Source: Armigeres subalbatus
Taxonomy: Eukaryota > Arthropoda > Insecta > Diptera > Culicidae
Assembly (NCBI RefSeq): GCF_024139115.2
Contig: NC_085140.1
Coordinates: forward strand, 422,170,283 to 422,234,282
Length of the DNA: 64,000 bases
Direction of reading: 5' to 3'
How positions within the stretch are numbered: the first letter of the stretch is position 1; each line of letters opens with the position of its first letter. Below the pieces are notes generated by a model. The model saw only the letters and a program-made list of their open reading frames with translations. It was not told the origin of the DNA and made no database searches. Positions 32,522-43,861 of the stretch are shown here, in pieces. The position numbers and the translations under genes were made by a program.

Positions 32522-33371
32522 TATTTATTCAGACTAAGGCAGAAGTGGCCTGTGCGGTATATAAGAGTCTTCTCCATTCGGCTCGGTCCATGGCTACACG
32601 TCGCCAACCACGCAGTCTACGGAGGGTCCGCAAGTCATCTTCTACCTGATCGATCCACCTTGCCCGTTGCGCACCTCGCCTTCTTGTGCCCGTCGGATCG
32701 TTGTCGAGAACCATTTTCACCGGCGGCGGCGGCGAACTCTATTCGATCGGAGCGTCTTGCGGAGTCCAAAGTATGGACGATTTCCAGCCACTATACGTCT
32801 CCGAATTTCTCTGCTGGTATCATTTTCGGCAGTCACCAGTGAGCCCAAGTACACAAATTCTTCTACCCCCTTGATTTCGTCACCACCGATGCCAACTCGC
32901 GGTGGGTGGCTCACATTATCTTCTCTTGAACCTCTTCCTATCATGTACTTCGTCTTCGACGTGTTGATGACTAGTCCGATCCGCTTGGCTTCTCTCTTCA
33001 GTCTAATGTAGGCTTCCTCCATCTTCTCAAAGTTACGTGCCATAATATCTATGTCGTCGGCGAAGCCAAATAGCTGGACGGACTTATTGAAAATTGTACC
33101 ACTCGTGTTAATCCCTGCTCTTCGTATTATCCCTTCCAAAGCGATGTTGAATAGCAGACACGAAAGACCATCACCTTGTCGTAACCCTCTGCGGGTTTCG
33201 AAGGGACTCGAGAATGTCCCTGAAACTCGAACTACGCACATCACCCGATCCATCGTCGCTTTGATCAACCGTGTCAGTTTATCCGGAAATCCGTGTTCGT
33301 GCATTAGCTGCCATAGCTGGTCCCGATCGATTGTATCATATGCGGCTTTGAACTCAATAATTAGTAATTGA
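32522..33371 (-). pseudogene. RTE-like non-LTR fragment with internal deletion
   Basis: The minus-strand frame 33304-32717 holds FKAAYDTIDR (just upstream, to 33360), LIKATMDRVMCVVRV, GLRQGDGLSCLLFNIALEG, the catalytic box FADDIDIM, KTKYMIGRGSRE, FVYLGSLVTAEND and REIRRRIV. At about 32718 it jumps to the C-terminal segment KMVLDNDPTGTRRRGAQRAR...WRRLLYTAQATSALV ending at 32529, so the YKTLIRPV-to-WAGHVARM part seen at 1480-1710 is deleted. It follows directly on the broken end of the BEL/Pao relic. Confidence 0.88.
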
Positions 33372-33453
33372 TTTCATTACAGGTTGCGAATCTTTAGTCA
33401 TGATCCTTAAACTTCTTTGAGGGCATCACTGAAACGTACAGTGTAACGGTGTC

Positions 33454-33562
33454 AGGCCATTAGGCCGAAAGCCGTTAGGCCGAAGGCCATTTGACCGAAG
33501 GTCATTAGGCCGAATGGTCATTAGGCCGAACGGTCATTAGGCCGAATGGCCATTAGGCCGAA
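33454..33562 (+). repeat. 16-bp GGTCATTAGGCCGAAT minisatellite, left cap
   Basis: Seven copies, the later ones nearly identical. The reverse complement forms the right cap at 35155-35203, on the far side of the pyrimidine tract. Confidence 0.9.
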
Positions 33563-33597
33563 TTAGTAAAAAGAAGCAAAAAGTGAAAATGCGAAGT

Positions 33598-35150
33598 TCT
33601 TTCTTCACCTTACCCCTTCTTCCTTCTCCCTTCTTGCATCTTCCTTCTTCTATCTGTCTTCTTTTTCCTTCTTCTTTCTTTTTTCTTTTTCGTTCTTCCT
33701 TCTTCTTTGTTACTTTCTGCATTCTTCTTCCTTCTTTCGTCCTTCATTCTTCTTCTTTCTTTGTTCTTCCTTCTTCCTCTTCCTTCTTTCTTCTTCCTTC
33801 TTCCTTCTTTATTTTTTCTTCTCTTCTCCACTTTTCTTCTTTCTACTTTCTTCTTTTTTTCTCTTTCTTCTTTTCTCCTACTTCTTTCTTCTTTTTTCCT
33901 TTTTCTTTCTTCCTTCTTCTTTTATCCTTCTTTCTTTTTCTTTCTTGTTGCTTTTTCCCTGTTGCTTCTTTCTTTCCTCTTGTCTCTTCCTTCTCAATTA
34001 TTCCTTCTTCTTTTTTCTTCATTTTTCCTTCTTCGCTTTTTTCTCCGAACTACCTTCTTCCTTTTTCCTTATTTCTTATTCTTCATTCCTTCTTCCTTCT
34101 TTCTCCTTCTTTCTTTTTCCTTCCTTCTTCCTTCTTCCTTGTGCCTTCTTGCTATTTCCTTCTTTCTTCTTCCTTCTTCTTTATTCCTTTCCCCTTTCTT
34201 TTTTCTTCCTTCTTTCTTCTTTCTTGCTCCTCTCTCATTCCTTCTTCCGTTTTCCTTCATCGTTCTTCCTTTTTCTTTCTTTCTTCTTCCTTCTTCATTC
34301 TATATTCTTTTTTCTTTCTCTCACTTTCTTCCTTCTTTCTTTTTTTTTTCTTCTTCTCTCACCCTTCTTTCTTCTTCTTTCTTCCTTCTTCCTTATTTCT
34401 TCTTCCTTCTTCCTTCTTTCTTCTTCCTTCTTCCTTCTTCCTTCTTCCTTCTTCCTCTTCCTTCTTCCATCTTGCTTCTTCCTTCTTCCTTCTACCTTCT
34501 ACCTTCTTCCTTCTTCCCCCTTCTTTCTTCCTTCTTCCTTCTTCCTTCCTCCTTCTTCCTTCTTCCTTCTCCCATCTTCCTTCTTCCTTCTTTCTTTCGT
34601 TTTCTTTCTTCTTTCATCTTCTTTCTTTCTTTTTTCTTCTTCCTTCTTTCATCTTCCTTCTGCCATCTTCCATCTTCCTTCTTCCTTCTTCCTTCTTTCA
34701 TCTTCTTTCTTTCTTTTTTCCCCTTTCTTCTTTCTTCTTCCTTCTTCCTTCTTCCTTGTTCCTTCTTCCTTCTTCTATCTTTTATTTTTCTTTATTTAGA
34801 ATTAAAATACACCTAAATAAAGAATTAAAAAAAAATCCTTCTTTCTTCTCTTCCTCCGTCTTGCTTCTTCCGTCTTGCAACTTCGTTCTTACTTCTTCCT
34901 TCTTCCCTCTTCTTTCTTCCTTCTTCCTTCTCCCTTCTTCCTTCGTCTTTCTTCTTTCTTCCTTCTTCCTTCCTTATTCTTCTTTTTTTCCTTCCTCCAG
35001 CTTCCTTCTTCCAGCTTCCTTCTTCCTTCTTCCAGCTTCCTTCTTCCTTCTTCCTTCTTCCTCCATCCTTCTTACTTCTTCCTCCTTTTTCCTTTCTTCT
35101 TCTTCCGTTCTTCTTCTTCCTCACTTCGCATTGCTTACTTCTCACTCCCC
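33598..35150 (+). repeat. 1.55-kb polypyrimidine tract, (CTTCTTC)n type
   Basis: Almost pure C/T on the plus strand with TTC, CTTC and CTTCCTTC registers drifting, and one AT-rich break near 34780-34850. It produces long Phe/Ser/Leu open frames on the plus strand (33583-35184) and Lys/Glu/Arg frames on the minus strand that are composition artefacts. Confidence 0.95.
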
Positions 35151-35154
35151 AGTT

Positions 35155-35203
35155 CTCATTCGGCCTAATGACCATTCGGCCTAATGACCATTCGGCCTAA
35201 TGA
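35155..35203 (-). repeat. 16-bp minisatellite, right cap, inverted relative to 33454-33562
   Basis: Three copies of CATTCGGCCTAATGAC on the plus strand, the reverse complement of the left cap unit. Confidence 0.9.
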
Positions 35204-35419
35204 CCCAGCATAGTGCAACATAGTAGCCTGAATTTGTGTGTGCTATCTTTCGCGCCACGAGCAGCAATGTTGCCTGTTGAGGAGTTACGCAATTAGCTCC
35301 AGAAAACTACGGTATAGATTAAATTCGATGACTAATTATTGTAACGATTAATTAAGATGTGGTTTTCGCTGAGTAAAAGCTTTTGAGTATTCCTTTTAGC
35401 TATGTTTTCTTTTAACCTG

Positions 35420-35601
35420 CACCAGGCGCCATAATCAGTATAATAAAAAAAATTCCCATGCTAATTTGCATGTAAACTTGAAACGGCTTGTGCTAAATCA
35501 GTTTTAATCCAAATGAGCTCAAATTTTCAGAGGACACTCAGAACATGATGAAGAATCAGATGAGCACTGTGGAGCAGAATCGATTTTTTGAACCACCCTA
35601 G
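35420..35601 (-). mobile_element. Partial MITE of the GGGTGG-TCAAAAAA family
   Basis: Read on the minus strand from 35601 it begins GGGTGGTTCAAAAAATCGAT. It continues with blocks shared with 44077-44867 (GAGTGTCCTC, AAAACTG, CAAGCCG, TTCAAGTTT). A TA follows its outer end on the plus strand (CCACCCTA). The other end is missing or eroded. Confidence 0.6.
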
Positions 35602-35719
35602 GTCAGCCTATAAATTTCGAAATAAATAAATTAGTGTTTTTTTTTAAAGCATTCTTGTAAATCAAATCTAATAAATTAGAAACAGTCCATCTGATTTCCA
35701 TCTTTTTATATTTATAAAA

Positions 35720-38184
35720 TAAACCCAGATTAATCCACCTAGCGGTGATGGTGCCTTTCTCGACCTTCGTAAAATGTGTTTGCTTGAAAGTAGATGAGCT
35801 AGTGCTAGGAGTAAAAAAAGAAAAACTTCTTTGTCCGTTCTATGAAAATCGGATTATTTCAAGCAAAGATATTGTAGATCCAGTTGAAAACGCGAGATCT
35901 CGGTTCGGTTTTCAACTTGATCTACAATATGCTAATAAGAATTTCGACATTTTTTCCTTTTCCACTCTTTTTGATGTACATACCCCTGTTTTATTTTACC
36001 CAGTTATATATTTTAAGGATATCACATTTGGATGTTTGTTAAACTGAGGCTCTGACTACACAAAAAGAAAACGGAAATGTCATTCCCATCGAGCGAGCGG
36101 AGGGCAATATTTGTTATGATATAAATCTCATGACCGTCCTTCTGCCAAACTCCCGTATGAAGAGGGAGGAAAGTGTATCAGTGTGGAAGCATCCGATGGT
36201 TCGTTTTTGCAGAGAAATTATAGCCTTTCGGTACAACTTTGTAGCACAAGAAAGGCAAAAAGTATTTTGTCCATAATTTCTAAGGTAATAGTCCAAGCTG
36301 GCCAATTTTCAATAGAAAATAATAGAATAGGATTCCGCGTTCAATGCAATTTGTTGTGAGTAAATCGATTGAGGGTAACTTTATACGCGCTTTTTTATAA
36401 CATAAAGTATTTTGGCCATAATTTTTGTGCCCATAGTCCGATATTCCAAATTTTCAATAGAAAACAGTACAACAGGATCCCGCGTCAAATGGAACTTGTT
36501 GCAAGCAACCCGGTTGAGGATAAATACCAAAAAGTGAGCTAAACTTTTCGCACTTTTGGTGCGCGCACACACATACATACATACACACACACAGAGAGAC
36601 ATCATCTCAGCTTGTCGAGCTGAGTCGATTGGTATATAACACTATGGGTCTCCAGGCCTTCTGTAAAAGTTTGGGTTTGGAGCGAACATATAGCCTTTTC
36701 GTATACTTTGTAGACAAAAGGAAAAAATGGTGTTTCGGCCATAACTTCCGATCCTATATTTCGATCTGGCCAATGTTCAATAGGACACATTGGGGCAGGA
36801 TTATGCGTCGAATGCAACTTGTTGCGAGCAAATAATCTGAAGATAAATACCTAAAAATAAGTGACATTTTCTACGCGATTTTTTCGTAAAAGTTTGCATT
36901 TTAGCCATAACTGGCCAATTTTCAATAGGAAACAATGAGACAGGAATCTGAGTCGAATGCAACTTGTTGCGTGTAAATCGATCAAGGTTAGGTGTCCGAA
37001 AAATAGGTGACATTTGTTTGTGATTTTTCTATTAAAAAAAGGTAGTTTGGCCATAACTTCCGATCCCATAGTCCACCCTGGCCAATTTTCAATAGGAAAC
37101 AATGGGAAAGGATTCTGCGTCGAATGCAATTTGTTACGAGCAAATCGGTTGATGATAAGTGCCTGAAAAATTAGTGACATTTTTTACGCGATTTTTACGT
37201 ATAAATTTGTATTTTGGCCATAACTTCCGATCCCATAGTCCGACTTGGCCAATTTTCAATAGGAAACAATGGGAAAGGATTCTGCGTGCAAATCGGTTGA
37301 TGATAAGTGCCCGAAAAATGAGTGATATTTTTTACGCAACTTTTACGTATAAATTTGTATTTTGGCCATAACTTCCGATCCCATAGTCCAACCTGGCCAA
37401 TTTTCAATAGGAAATAATGGGAAAGGATTCTGCGTCGAATGCAATTTGTTGCGAGCAAATCGGTTGATGATAAGTGCCCGAAAATGAGTGACATTTTTTA
37501 CGCGACTTTTACGTATAAATTTGTATTTTGGCCATAACTTCCGATCCCATAGTCCGACCTGGTCAATTTTCAATAGGAAACAATGGGAAAGGATTCTGCG
37601 TCGAATGCAACTTGTTGCGAGTAAATCGGTTGAGGATAAGTGCCCGAAAAATGAGTGACATTTTTTATGCGATTTTTTTCGTATGAATTTGTATTTTGGC
37701 CATAACTTTTGATCCCATGTTCCAATCTGGCCAATTTCAAATAGGAAACAATGGGACAGGATTTTGCGTCGAATGCAACTTGTTGCGAGCAAATCGGTTG
37801 AAGATAAGTGCCCGAAAAATGAGTGACATTTTTTACGCGATTTTTTCGTATGAATTTGTATTTTGGTCATAACTTTCGATCCCATAGTCCGATATGGCCA
37901 ATTTTAAATAAGAAACAATGGGACAGGATTCTGCGTCGAATGCAATTTGTTGCAAGCGAATCGGTTGAGGATAAGTTCCCGAAAAATTTGTGACATTTTT
38001 AACGCGATTTTTTTCGTATGAATTGGTATTTTGGCCATAACTTCCGATCCCATAGTCCTATCTGGCCAATTTCAAATAGTAAACAATGGGACAGGATTCT
38101 GCGTCGAATGCAACTTGTTGCAAATCGGTTGAAGATAAGTGCCCGAAAAATGAGTGACATTTTTTGAGTAGTTTTGCGCACACA

Positions 38185-38265
<81 letters not shown>

Positions 38266-38410
38266 ACACACACACACACAGACATCACCTCAATTCGTCG
38301 AACTGAGTCGATTGGTATATAACACTATGGGTCTCCGGGCCTTCTATAAAAAGTTTGTTTTTGGAGCGATCATATAGCCTTTACCGTATACTTAGTATAC
38401 GAGAAAGGCA
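35720..38410. repeat. Satellite-bearing element: ~167-bp monomer array with terminal modules and CA microsatellite
   Basis: A start module (TTAATCCACCTAGCGGTGAT, then GGTGCCTTTCTCG at 35747) leads into about eleven monomers carrying GGCCATAACTTCCGATCCCA, CAATTTTCAATAGGAAACAA and AACTTGTTGCGAGCAAATCG. The repeat positions 37050, 37216, 37365, 37530, 37699, 37866 and 38033 give a unit of 149-169 bp. A first end module (36600-36740) and a second (38283-38410) both read GAGTCGATTGGTATATAACA then CTATGGGTCTCC. The outer tips GGTGCCTTTCTCG and CGAGAAAGGC are inverted. Confidence 0.85.
38174..38281. repeat. (CA)n microsatellite
   Basis: About 100 bases of CA dinucleotides with rare CATA interruptions, at the junction of the last satellite monomer and the end module. 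A shorter CA/CATA tract occupies the same relative position at 36567-36596. Confidence 0.97.
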
Positions 38411-38999
38411 AAAAGCCAACGTAGGATCTCGTTTTGTTTTGAATGATGTGTTTACATATCTGCCTGATAGTTTTGCCTTGCTTTTCCATTTTGGGATGAC
38501 CATTCACCATAAAATACATCCCCTATTTATTTTTATCTGCATACTCAAAAATTAATCAAAACGATTGTTCTATTCGTTTTGGGCTTGGTAAGTGGGAAGA
38601 GTTAATTTTCGCCAAACCGGCTATATTTAGCAGAAGTTAGTATACTTGAAAAAATAGAATGCTTGACACGATATCTGAAAGACGCGAAATTTAAAAGAAA
38701 ATAGCAACTTAGCGTGTTATCATTTTGATATCGTTTCAGTTATCTGTCTTTGCTCGGGTAGTGTAATGGGCAGCATAATAATGGAGAAGCATGGTGCTGG
38801 ACGAAAGGATTATAATAATAGTTTTTTTTGCTTACGCTTGCATTGTTTGGCCTACGTTTACATTGGAACAGGGAAATACAGTGGAAAACATTTAAATACT
38901 TCGATTATCCAAAATCCTTCATCCAACTTTCCATGAACACAGGTTCCACGATCCTACTAAGCAGTATTGGTGCGAGAAAAACAGCGAAAGAGTTTTCCT

Positions 39000-39709
39000 T
39001 TCCCTTAGTGTAGCACCAGTACCACTCGTTGGAGACTGCCGTCGTTGCACACACCAACACGTCTCGCTCGACAAAACATCAGCAGTGTAAAGCATGTGGC
39101 TGCGTCCGCGGAAAATTTCCCGTTGGAGCAAGCGTGACAGAACGGAAAACTCTATCGGACCGGGTGCTGGTGTGAGTGAATGAATGAGCGAGTGCGTCGG
39201 GACAGTCAGTGAGGTGGATGCGAAAATCGACCGCAGTACCAGCAGTCAGCCCTCCAGCCAGCCAGTCAGAAACAGCAGTAGTAGTAGGACGACGGTTTGG
39301 AACCGTGGTAGCAGAGGGCTCTCTCTCCCATATCTTCGTCGGTGGTGGTCGCTTCAGTTGTCGTCGTCATTGCAAAGTTCATTTTTTTCTCGATTAAAAA
39401 GTTTGATTTTTGGAAGAGGTTTTATGAAGAAAAATCACAAAACTGTGGTGTTTCAGTTGTTCAGAAATGGATTTAGCTGATTCTGTGATGAGAATCGAAG
39501 CTCGATACGTGAAAATGGGCTTTTTGACTGATGCTAAAAGTGCGTGAAGTTTCGATCGGATGCAGTGAGCAGAGAAAAGTGAAGCACTTGGATGGGTGAA
39601 AATCGAAATTTTTCCTCCCTTTCCTCTGCGGTTGAATCTGGATAACTGCGGATTTTCAAGTGTGCTCTGTGTGAATCTCGGGTTAGTCCGACTCTCTAAA
39701 GGGGTCAGG
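39000..39709 (+). promoter_or_regulatory. Candidate promoter and untranslated first exon of the plus-strand host gene
   Basis: GC-richer, non-repetitive sequence with an initiator-like CAGTCAGTGAG near 39208. A strong donor CAGG|GTAAGAG has its GT at 39710-39711. The AUG-started frame 39184-39480 has no motif and is more likely an upstream open frame in a leader. Transcription and splicing are inferred from motifs only. Confidence 0.4.
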
Positions 39710-40785
39710 GTAAGAGTAAAGTTTTACTATCTGATGACCGTCGTGCTCAATCGGATGAAGAAGTGTGATGTTGGCAGATCGAAAAAAAAATGCCACTTGT
39801 CCTCCTAGTAACAATAATAAAAGGGTGAGATATCGCTGATGGCCACGACGGCAACAGTAAGAGGACGACGATGGTGATGGCAACTGCAGAGGTTTCCAAA
39901 CTGTTTATGTTAGACTCAATTTTTATCACTCTCAGTAGAGAAAACTTGTTTCGGAATTAGAAATTATGACAAAATTTCATCAGATCTCAGGTTCTAAGCT
40001 TGAAAAATCCATATCCAACCATTGATAAGTTGTACTCAATAGCAAATTCGTTATTGAATCACTTTTCGTACCAGTGAATAATGATTGACTGAATCGTGAA
40101 TAGTGGGATCTAAATTCTTTAATCATCACCAGTTAGTACAGCAGGGACTCAAAATAAAGCCCAAGAGTTTCACAGATTATCTAAACGTTAGGTTTATCTA
40201 GACACTAGACCAATCCATTCATGGAAACTGATAAATTTTTGAACGCATTTCTCTTAGAATTGGGTATCACTGGATGAAAGTCATCTGCAAACGCCACAGT
40301 AGAGTTATTATTGGATAATTTTCCAACTACCTGTCGTGTGCTGATTGGGCTATGCCAATATTTTGGACCAATAGCTTAATCAGTGATAAAATCTTTGATT
40401 CTAGAAGGTGTCTTTGAATAAGTTCATATCGTTTTCCTATGTTGGAAAACAAGGAACGTTATTTTACGACCATAGTAAACTCCCATCGTTGAAAACCTCT
40501 GCCTGCTATTAGATTACGCCGTGGCAATTAAAAAATAATAATTCCATTTCCCCATCGACCAGCATATTGGATGCTGAGCTGTCTCATCCCAAGTGAATGT
40601 AGGACACCGATTGCAGCACGGGTCCATGATTTTCCTCTTCTAGTACACAGCGAGTGATCAAGAACACATCGATGTGAGGCCTCTGAGTGCAATAAGCAGC
40701 CAGCAGGCGACCCCAGTGCGGTCGTTAGTGAAAAGCTTTTAACCAATCTGCAACCATTTTTCGGGTTATCTTTGTGTCTTACCAG
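39710..40785. other. Presumed intron in the 5' leader of the host gene
   Basis: Bounded by the donor at 39710 and an acceptor-like TTATCTTTGTGTCTTACCAG ending at 40785. AT-rich with no repeat recognised. If 40788 is instead a TATA box this would be upstream DNA. Confidence 0.3.
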
Positions 40786-41349
40786 GATATATAAAACAAC
40801 AACAAAATCAGTGTGTGAAAGTCTAAGCGAAATAAAAAGTAAGCAGTGTCGTGCGAGCGTGAGCGAAAGGCAAGATGCGGAAAATCAATGCGTGTAGGAA
40901 AACCTAGCAGAGTGAATGGGAAAGTAGCGAACCTCATCTGGAGCGTGTGAAGTTACAGTCGTTTCCGGTCCGGCCAGAAGCTGGGAAGTGTGAGATGCTG
41001 TGCACTCGTTTGTAAAATCGATTCCACTAGTAGTTAGTGAACATTCTAAACTGGTTTGCCCCCATAAAAGTGGCAGTGTTTGGTCAAGTGGTGGAGTATT
41101 TCTGCACAGACAAAAAGAACAAACTGAACGGGAAGTGGATACCACGTTCTAGGAGTAGGAGGAGGTGCTACACCCCACTACAAAATATCCGATCTACAAG
41201 AAGAAGATTGGCGGCCTGAGCGGCCCATGGTTCAGCGTGCCTCGTCGGATGCCCCTTCCGTGTCCGGGGGGCATCGTGAATCGCGTATGAGCCTCGGAAT
41301 TGGATATCCGTCGTTCCAGAGTGCCGGATACAACAAATTATTTACGCAG
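40786..41349 (+). CDS. First coding exon of an unidentified host gene, 41 codons at 41227-41349
   Basis: The coding part starts at ATG 41227 in a favourable context (GGCCCATGG). It runs 41 codons (MVQRASSDAPSVSGGHRESR..., ending NKLFTQ) and stops at a textbook donor CAG|GTAAAT at 41349/41350, in phase 0. An in-frame TAA at 41149-41151 rules out a longer N-terminus. Upstream, 40786-41226 is a leader with a short upstream frame (41037-41219) ending eight bases before the ATG. TATATAAAA at 40788 and TCAGTG at 40808 could alternatively be a core promoter. The peptide is Ser/Gly/Arg-rich with no signal peptide, as expected for a disordered cytoplasmic N-terminus. I do not recognise the protein, and no further coding exon could be found with confidence in the remaining 22 kb, implying a very long intron. 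Confidence 0.65.
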
Positions 41350-42300
41350 GTAAATATACCCGAGGGCTCTAAATGAATGATGGGAACAGGGTGAGTCACG
41401 GTGCTGCATGAGATCAGGTTGAGACATGTTTAAATTTAAATATGTTTGGGTGGGTTTTGCAAACAACTGTTTGTATGATGAACTGGTGACAAGCTGATGG
41501 ATGTTAAACTTGACAACGTGTCATCCATAAGAATGAGTGAATCATTTTTAGCATGTGTCCCTGATTATAGGTAAAAAACAACTTTTCAGAGAAATGATTG
41601 GTATAAGGGATTGAAGAGTAAAAGACCTATTTAAATATTTGTGGCCAAGACCAACTAAAGCAATATTATTAACCAGCATTTATTGTAGGCTAAATCAAAT
41701 TACCATTAGGACAAGATATTGGACACACAAAATTATGAACACATAAAATTTCGATGTATTTACGTTTCTAATGGGGGAGGGTGCTGATTTACATTTGTAA
41801 AAACTGAAAACCAAAACGCTTTTATTTAAAAAGTATGTCCATCTTAATATAGAACGCATTCAATTTAATATAAAATAAAAACTGATTTATCCACCTAGCG
41901 GTAAATGTGCGCTTATAAGATGATTTTAAACATTCTCAGTGACTCCAGCGCCGGTCATGTCCTTTTAGTCGGGCAGGAAGATAGAAAGCACATTCGTAGG
42001 AGGTATTTGCTGTGTGAAGATCTGGACCTTGGGGATCACTGACTCCTGATACGTCAGTAATCTCCAAAGTGCGACCCACGAGGGGTTTCAGAAAATACAC
42101 TACTTATGTTGCGGCCCATTTACGAGTATTATATGATATGAAAAGATTTTCGTTGTGCCCTTTTTTTTCAATGGACTCGGGATACTTTTCAAGTTCACAT
42201 CATTATGGTGTTAAGCACCATATATAAAGCATGAATCAGACAAGCTATATGCTGAATCTCAGATTAAAATGTTGTTGTCATTCACTGCATCGTAATAAGA
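41350..42300. other. Intronic sequence with dispersed-repeat traces
   Basis: GATTTATCCACCTAGCGGTA at 41885-41904 is a start module of the satellite element described at 35720, here without its array. The rest, including a GC-richer stretch 41940-42080, shows no gene. Confidence 0.45.
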
Positions 42301-42420
42301 ATGCTAAAATTGAAATTAAGCAAGGATTTGGTGAGATTTAACCGAAAAGTTGCCAAATGTTTCACTCCAGAAAATATGTTAACTTTCAACTATCATGTCA
42401 ACGTGTTATACGCTACGAAA

Positions 42421-42480
42421 TATATGTCAAGCGACTCTACGACACTACTCATAATTCCATTACCCATAATGCCATTACAA
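42421..42480. repeat. Solo arm fragment of the CATTACCC foldback family
   Basis: GACTCTACGACACTACTCAT followed by AATTCCATTACCCATAATGC matches the inner end of the right arm at 46256-46300. It occurs here without partner arm. Confidence 0.7.
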
Positions 42481-42633
42481 GGGAAATTATTTGTCAACCT
42501 TTGAAAAAGGCCAAATATATTCGGCCGAAACGTCGGTTAGTTACAAAATCTAGCCGTTTTGATTATCCTCAGACTGACAAAGCCACATCCATAAGCAACT
42601 TTAATTCCAGTCGACAATTAACAATAAATGAAC

Positions 42634-43806
42634 CGTTTGTTTGAGAAACTGCATATGTAACATTTTTGGCCAAAATGAGATGTTTATATATTCTGAATCC
42701 TCGTCCAAAAATACGTATTCTGGCGAAAAATACGAAAAAAAAATTTTGTGTGGGAATGCAAGAATTTTTTTTCGTTTGTTTGAGAAACTACATATGTTCA
42801 CGTACTTTGAAAAGCAATTGTGGAGTACTGCTTACATTTTTTGCACTGAAAGGGCAAAACATGCTTTTGCATATAAACGATAAAGACGGATCCATAAAAA
42901 ACTGGAAAACGGTCCATAAATAACATCTGAATGTTCCTTAAAATGCTACCCTAAATCCATAAAATAGTTAATGAGATTCCATAAAGAATAATTTTTCGAT
43001 CCATAACTAAGCTAAAATTTAGCAATTAATTGGGAAATATGTTCGGTCAAAACAAACAATACAATTCTTGCTATTTTCCCATGAACAAATGACAAATGAC
43101 ACAACAAGTGACAAATGATCCATAAATCTTTGGAAAATGATCCATAAAAAAACTATATTTTGATCCATAAAACTTCAAAATTGCGCATTTTTTTATCGTG
43201 ATGATGATCCATAATTTTAGTCATATGATCCATAATTCTGGCCATTTGATCCATAACTTTGTTCAAATGATCCATAGTTTTGGTGATATGATCCATAAAT
43301 TTTGATAAATGATCCATAGATTTTATAAAATGTGTGGATCAATTAATATAGTTTCATTGGCCTTCTTTCCAAGTATTGTGGATCACATTATCAAAATTAT
43401 GGATCATTTGACCAAAATTATGGATCATATGGCTGAAATTATGGATCATCATCAGGATATAAATTGCGCAAATTTGAAATTTTATGGATCATTTTATAGT
43501 TTTTATGGATCATTTTTCAAAGTTTCATAGATCATAAAAATATTCTTTATGGAATCTCTCGAACTATTTTATGGATTTATGGTAGCGTTTTATGAAACAT
43601 TCAGATGTTATTTATGGATCGTTTTTCATTTTTTTATGGATCGTTTTTCCACATTGAACGGCGCAAAGTAAGGGCTGCCCACTGAAAACTATTGATCTGT
43701 ATAAAAGAAATCGAAAGATTCGGTGCAAATTTGTTCGAAAACAGTTTTTTGTTGTTTTCTCGAAATAGTGTAAAATGGACTTATGCAGTTTCTCAAACAA
43801 ATTATT
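42634..43806. mobile_element. Foldback element with arms of 21-bp-spaced GATCCATAA words
   Basis: The outer tips TTTGTTTGAGAAACTGCAT (42636) and ATGCAGTTTCTCAAACAAAT (43786) are inverted. Inside, the left arm (42889-43320) carries about fourteen GATCCATAA words and the right arm (43370-43640) its complement TTATGGATC. In 43206-43311 the spacing is a steady 20-22 bases. A short single-copy spacer lies near 43330-43390. No coding capacity. Confidence 0.8.
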
Positions 43807-43861
43807 CAAATAATTATAATACTTGTTTCACGAATTATACTAAATGGTGCGATTCGTTTCA

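Noticed and set aside
33583..35184. A 533-codon open frame, with long companion frames on the same and opposite strands.
   Set aside because: It is a by-product of the C/T-only tract: Phe/Ser/Leu on one strand, Lys/Glu/Arg on the other, no domain and no start context.
37343..37885. A 180-codon minus-strand frame with a repeated ~55-residue peptide.
   Set aside because: It comes from the 167-base satellite monomers; neighbouring monomers are frameshifted and no splice or motif evidence exists.
38058..38377. Cys/Val- and His/Thr-repeat frames.
   Set aside because: Translation of the CA dinucleotide tract.
43200..43320. Regularly spaced short repeats resembling a CRISPR array.
   Set aside because: Repeats are about 9 bases with 12-base intervals and occur inverted in the other half of a foldback element, in an animal genome.
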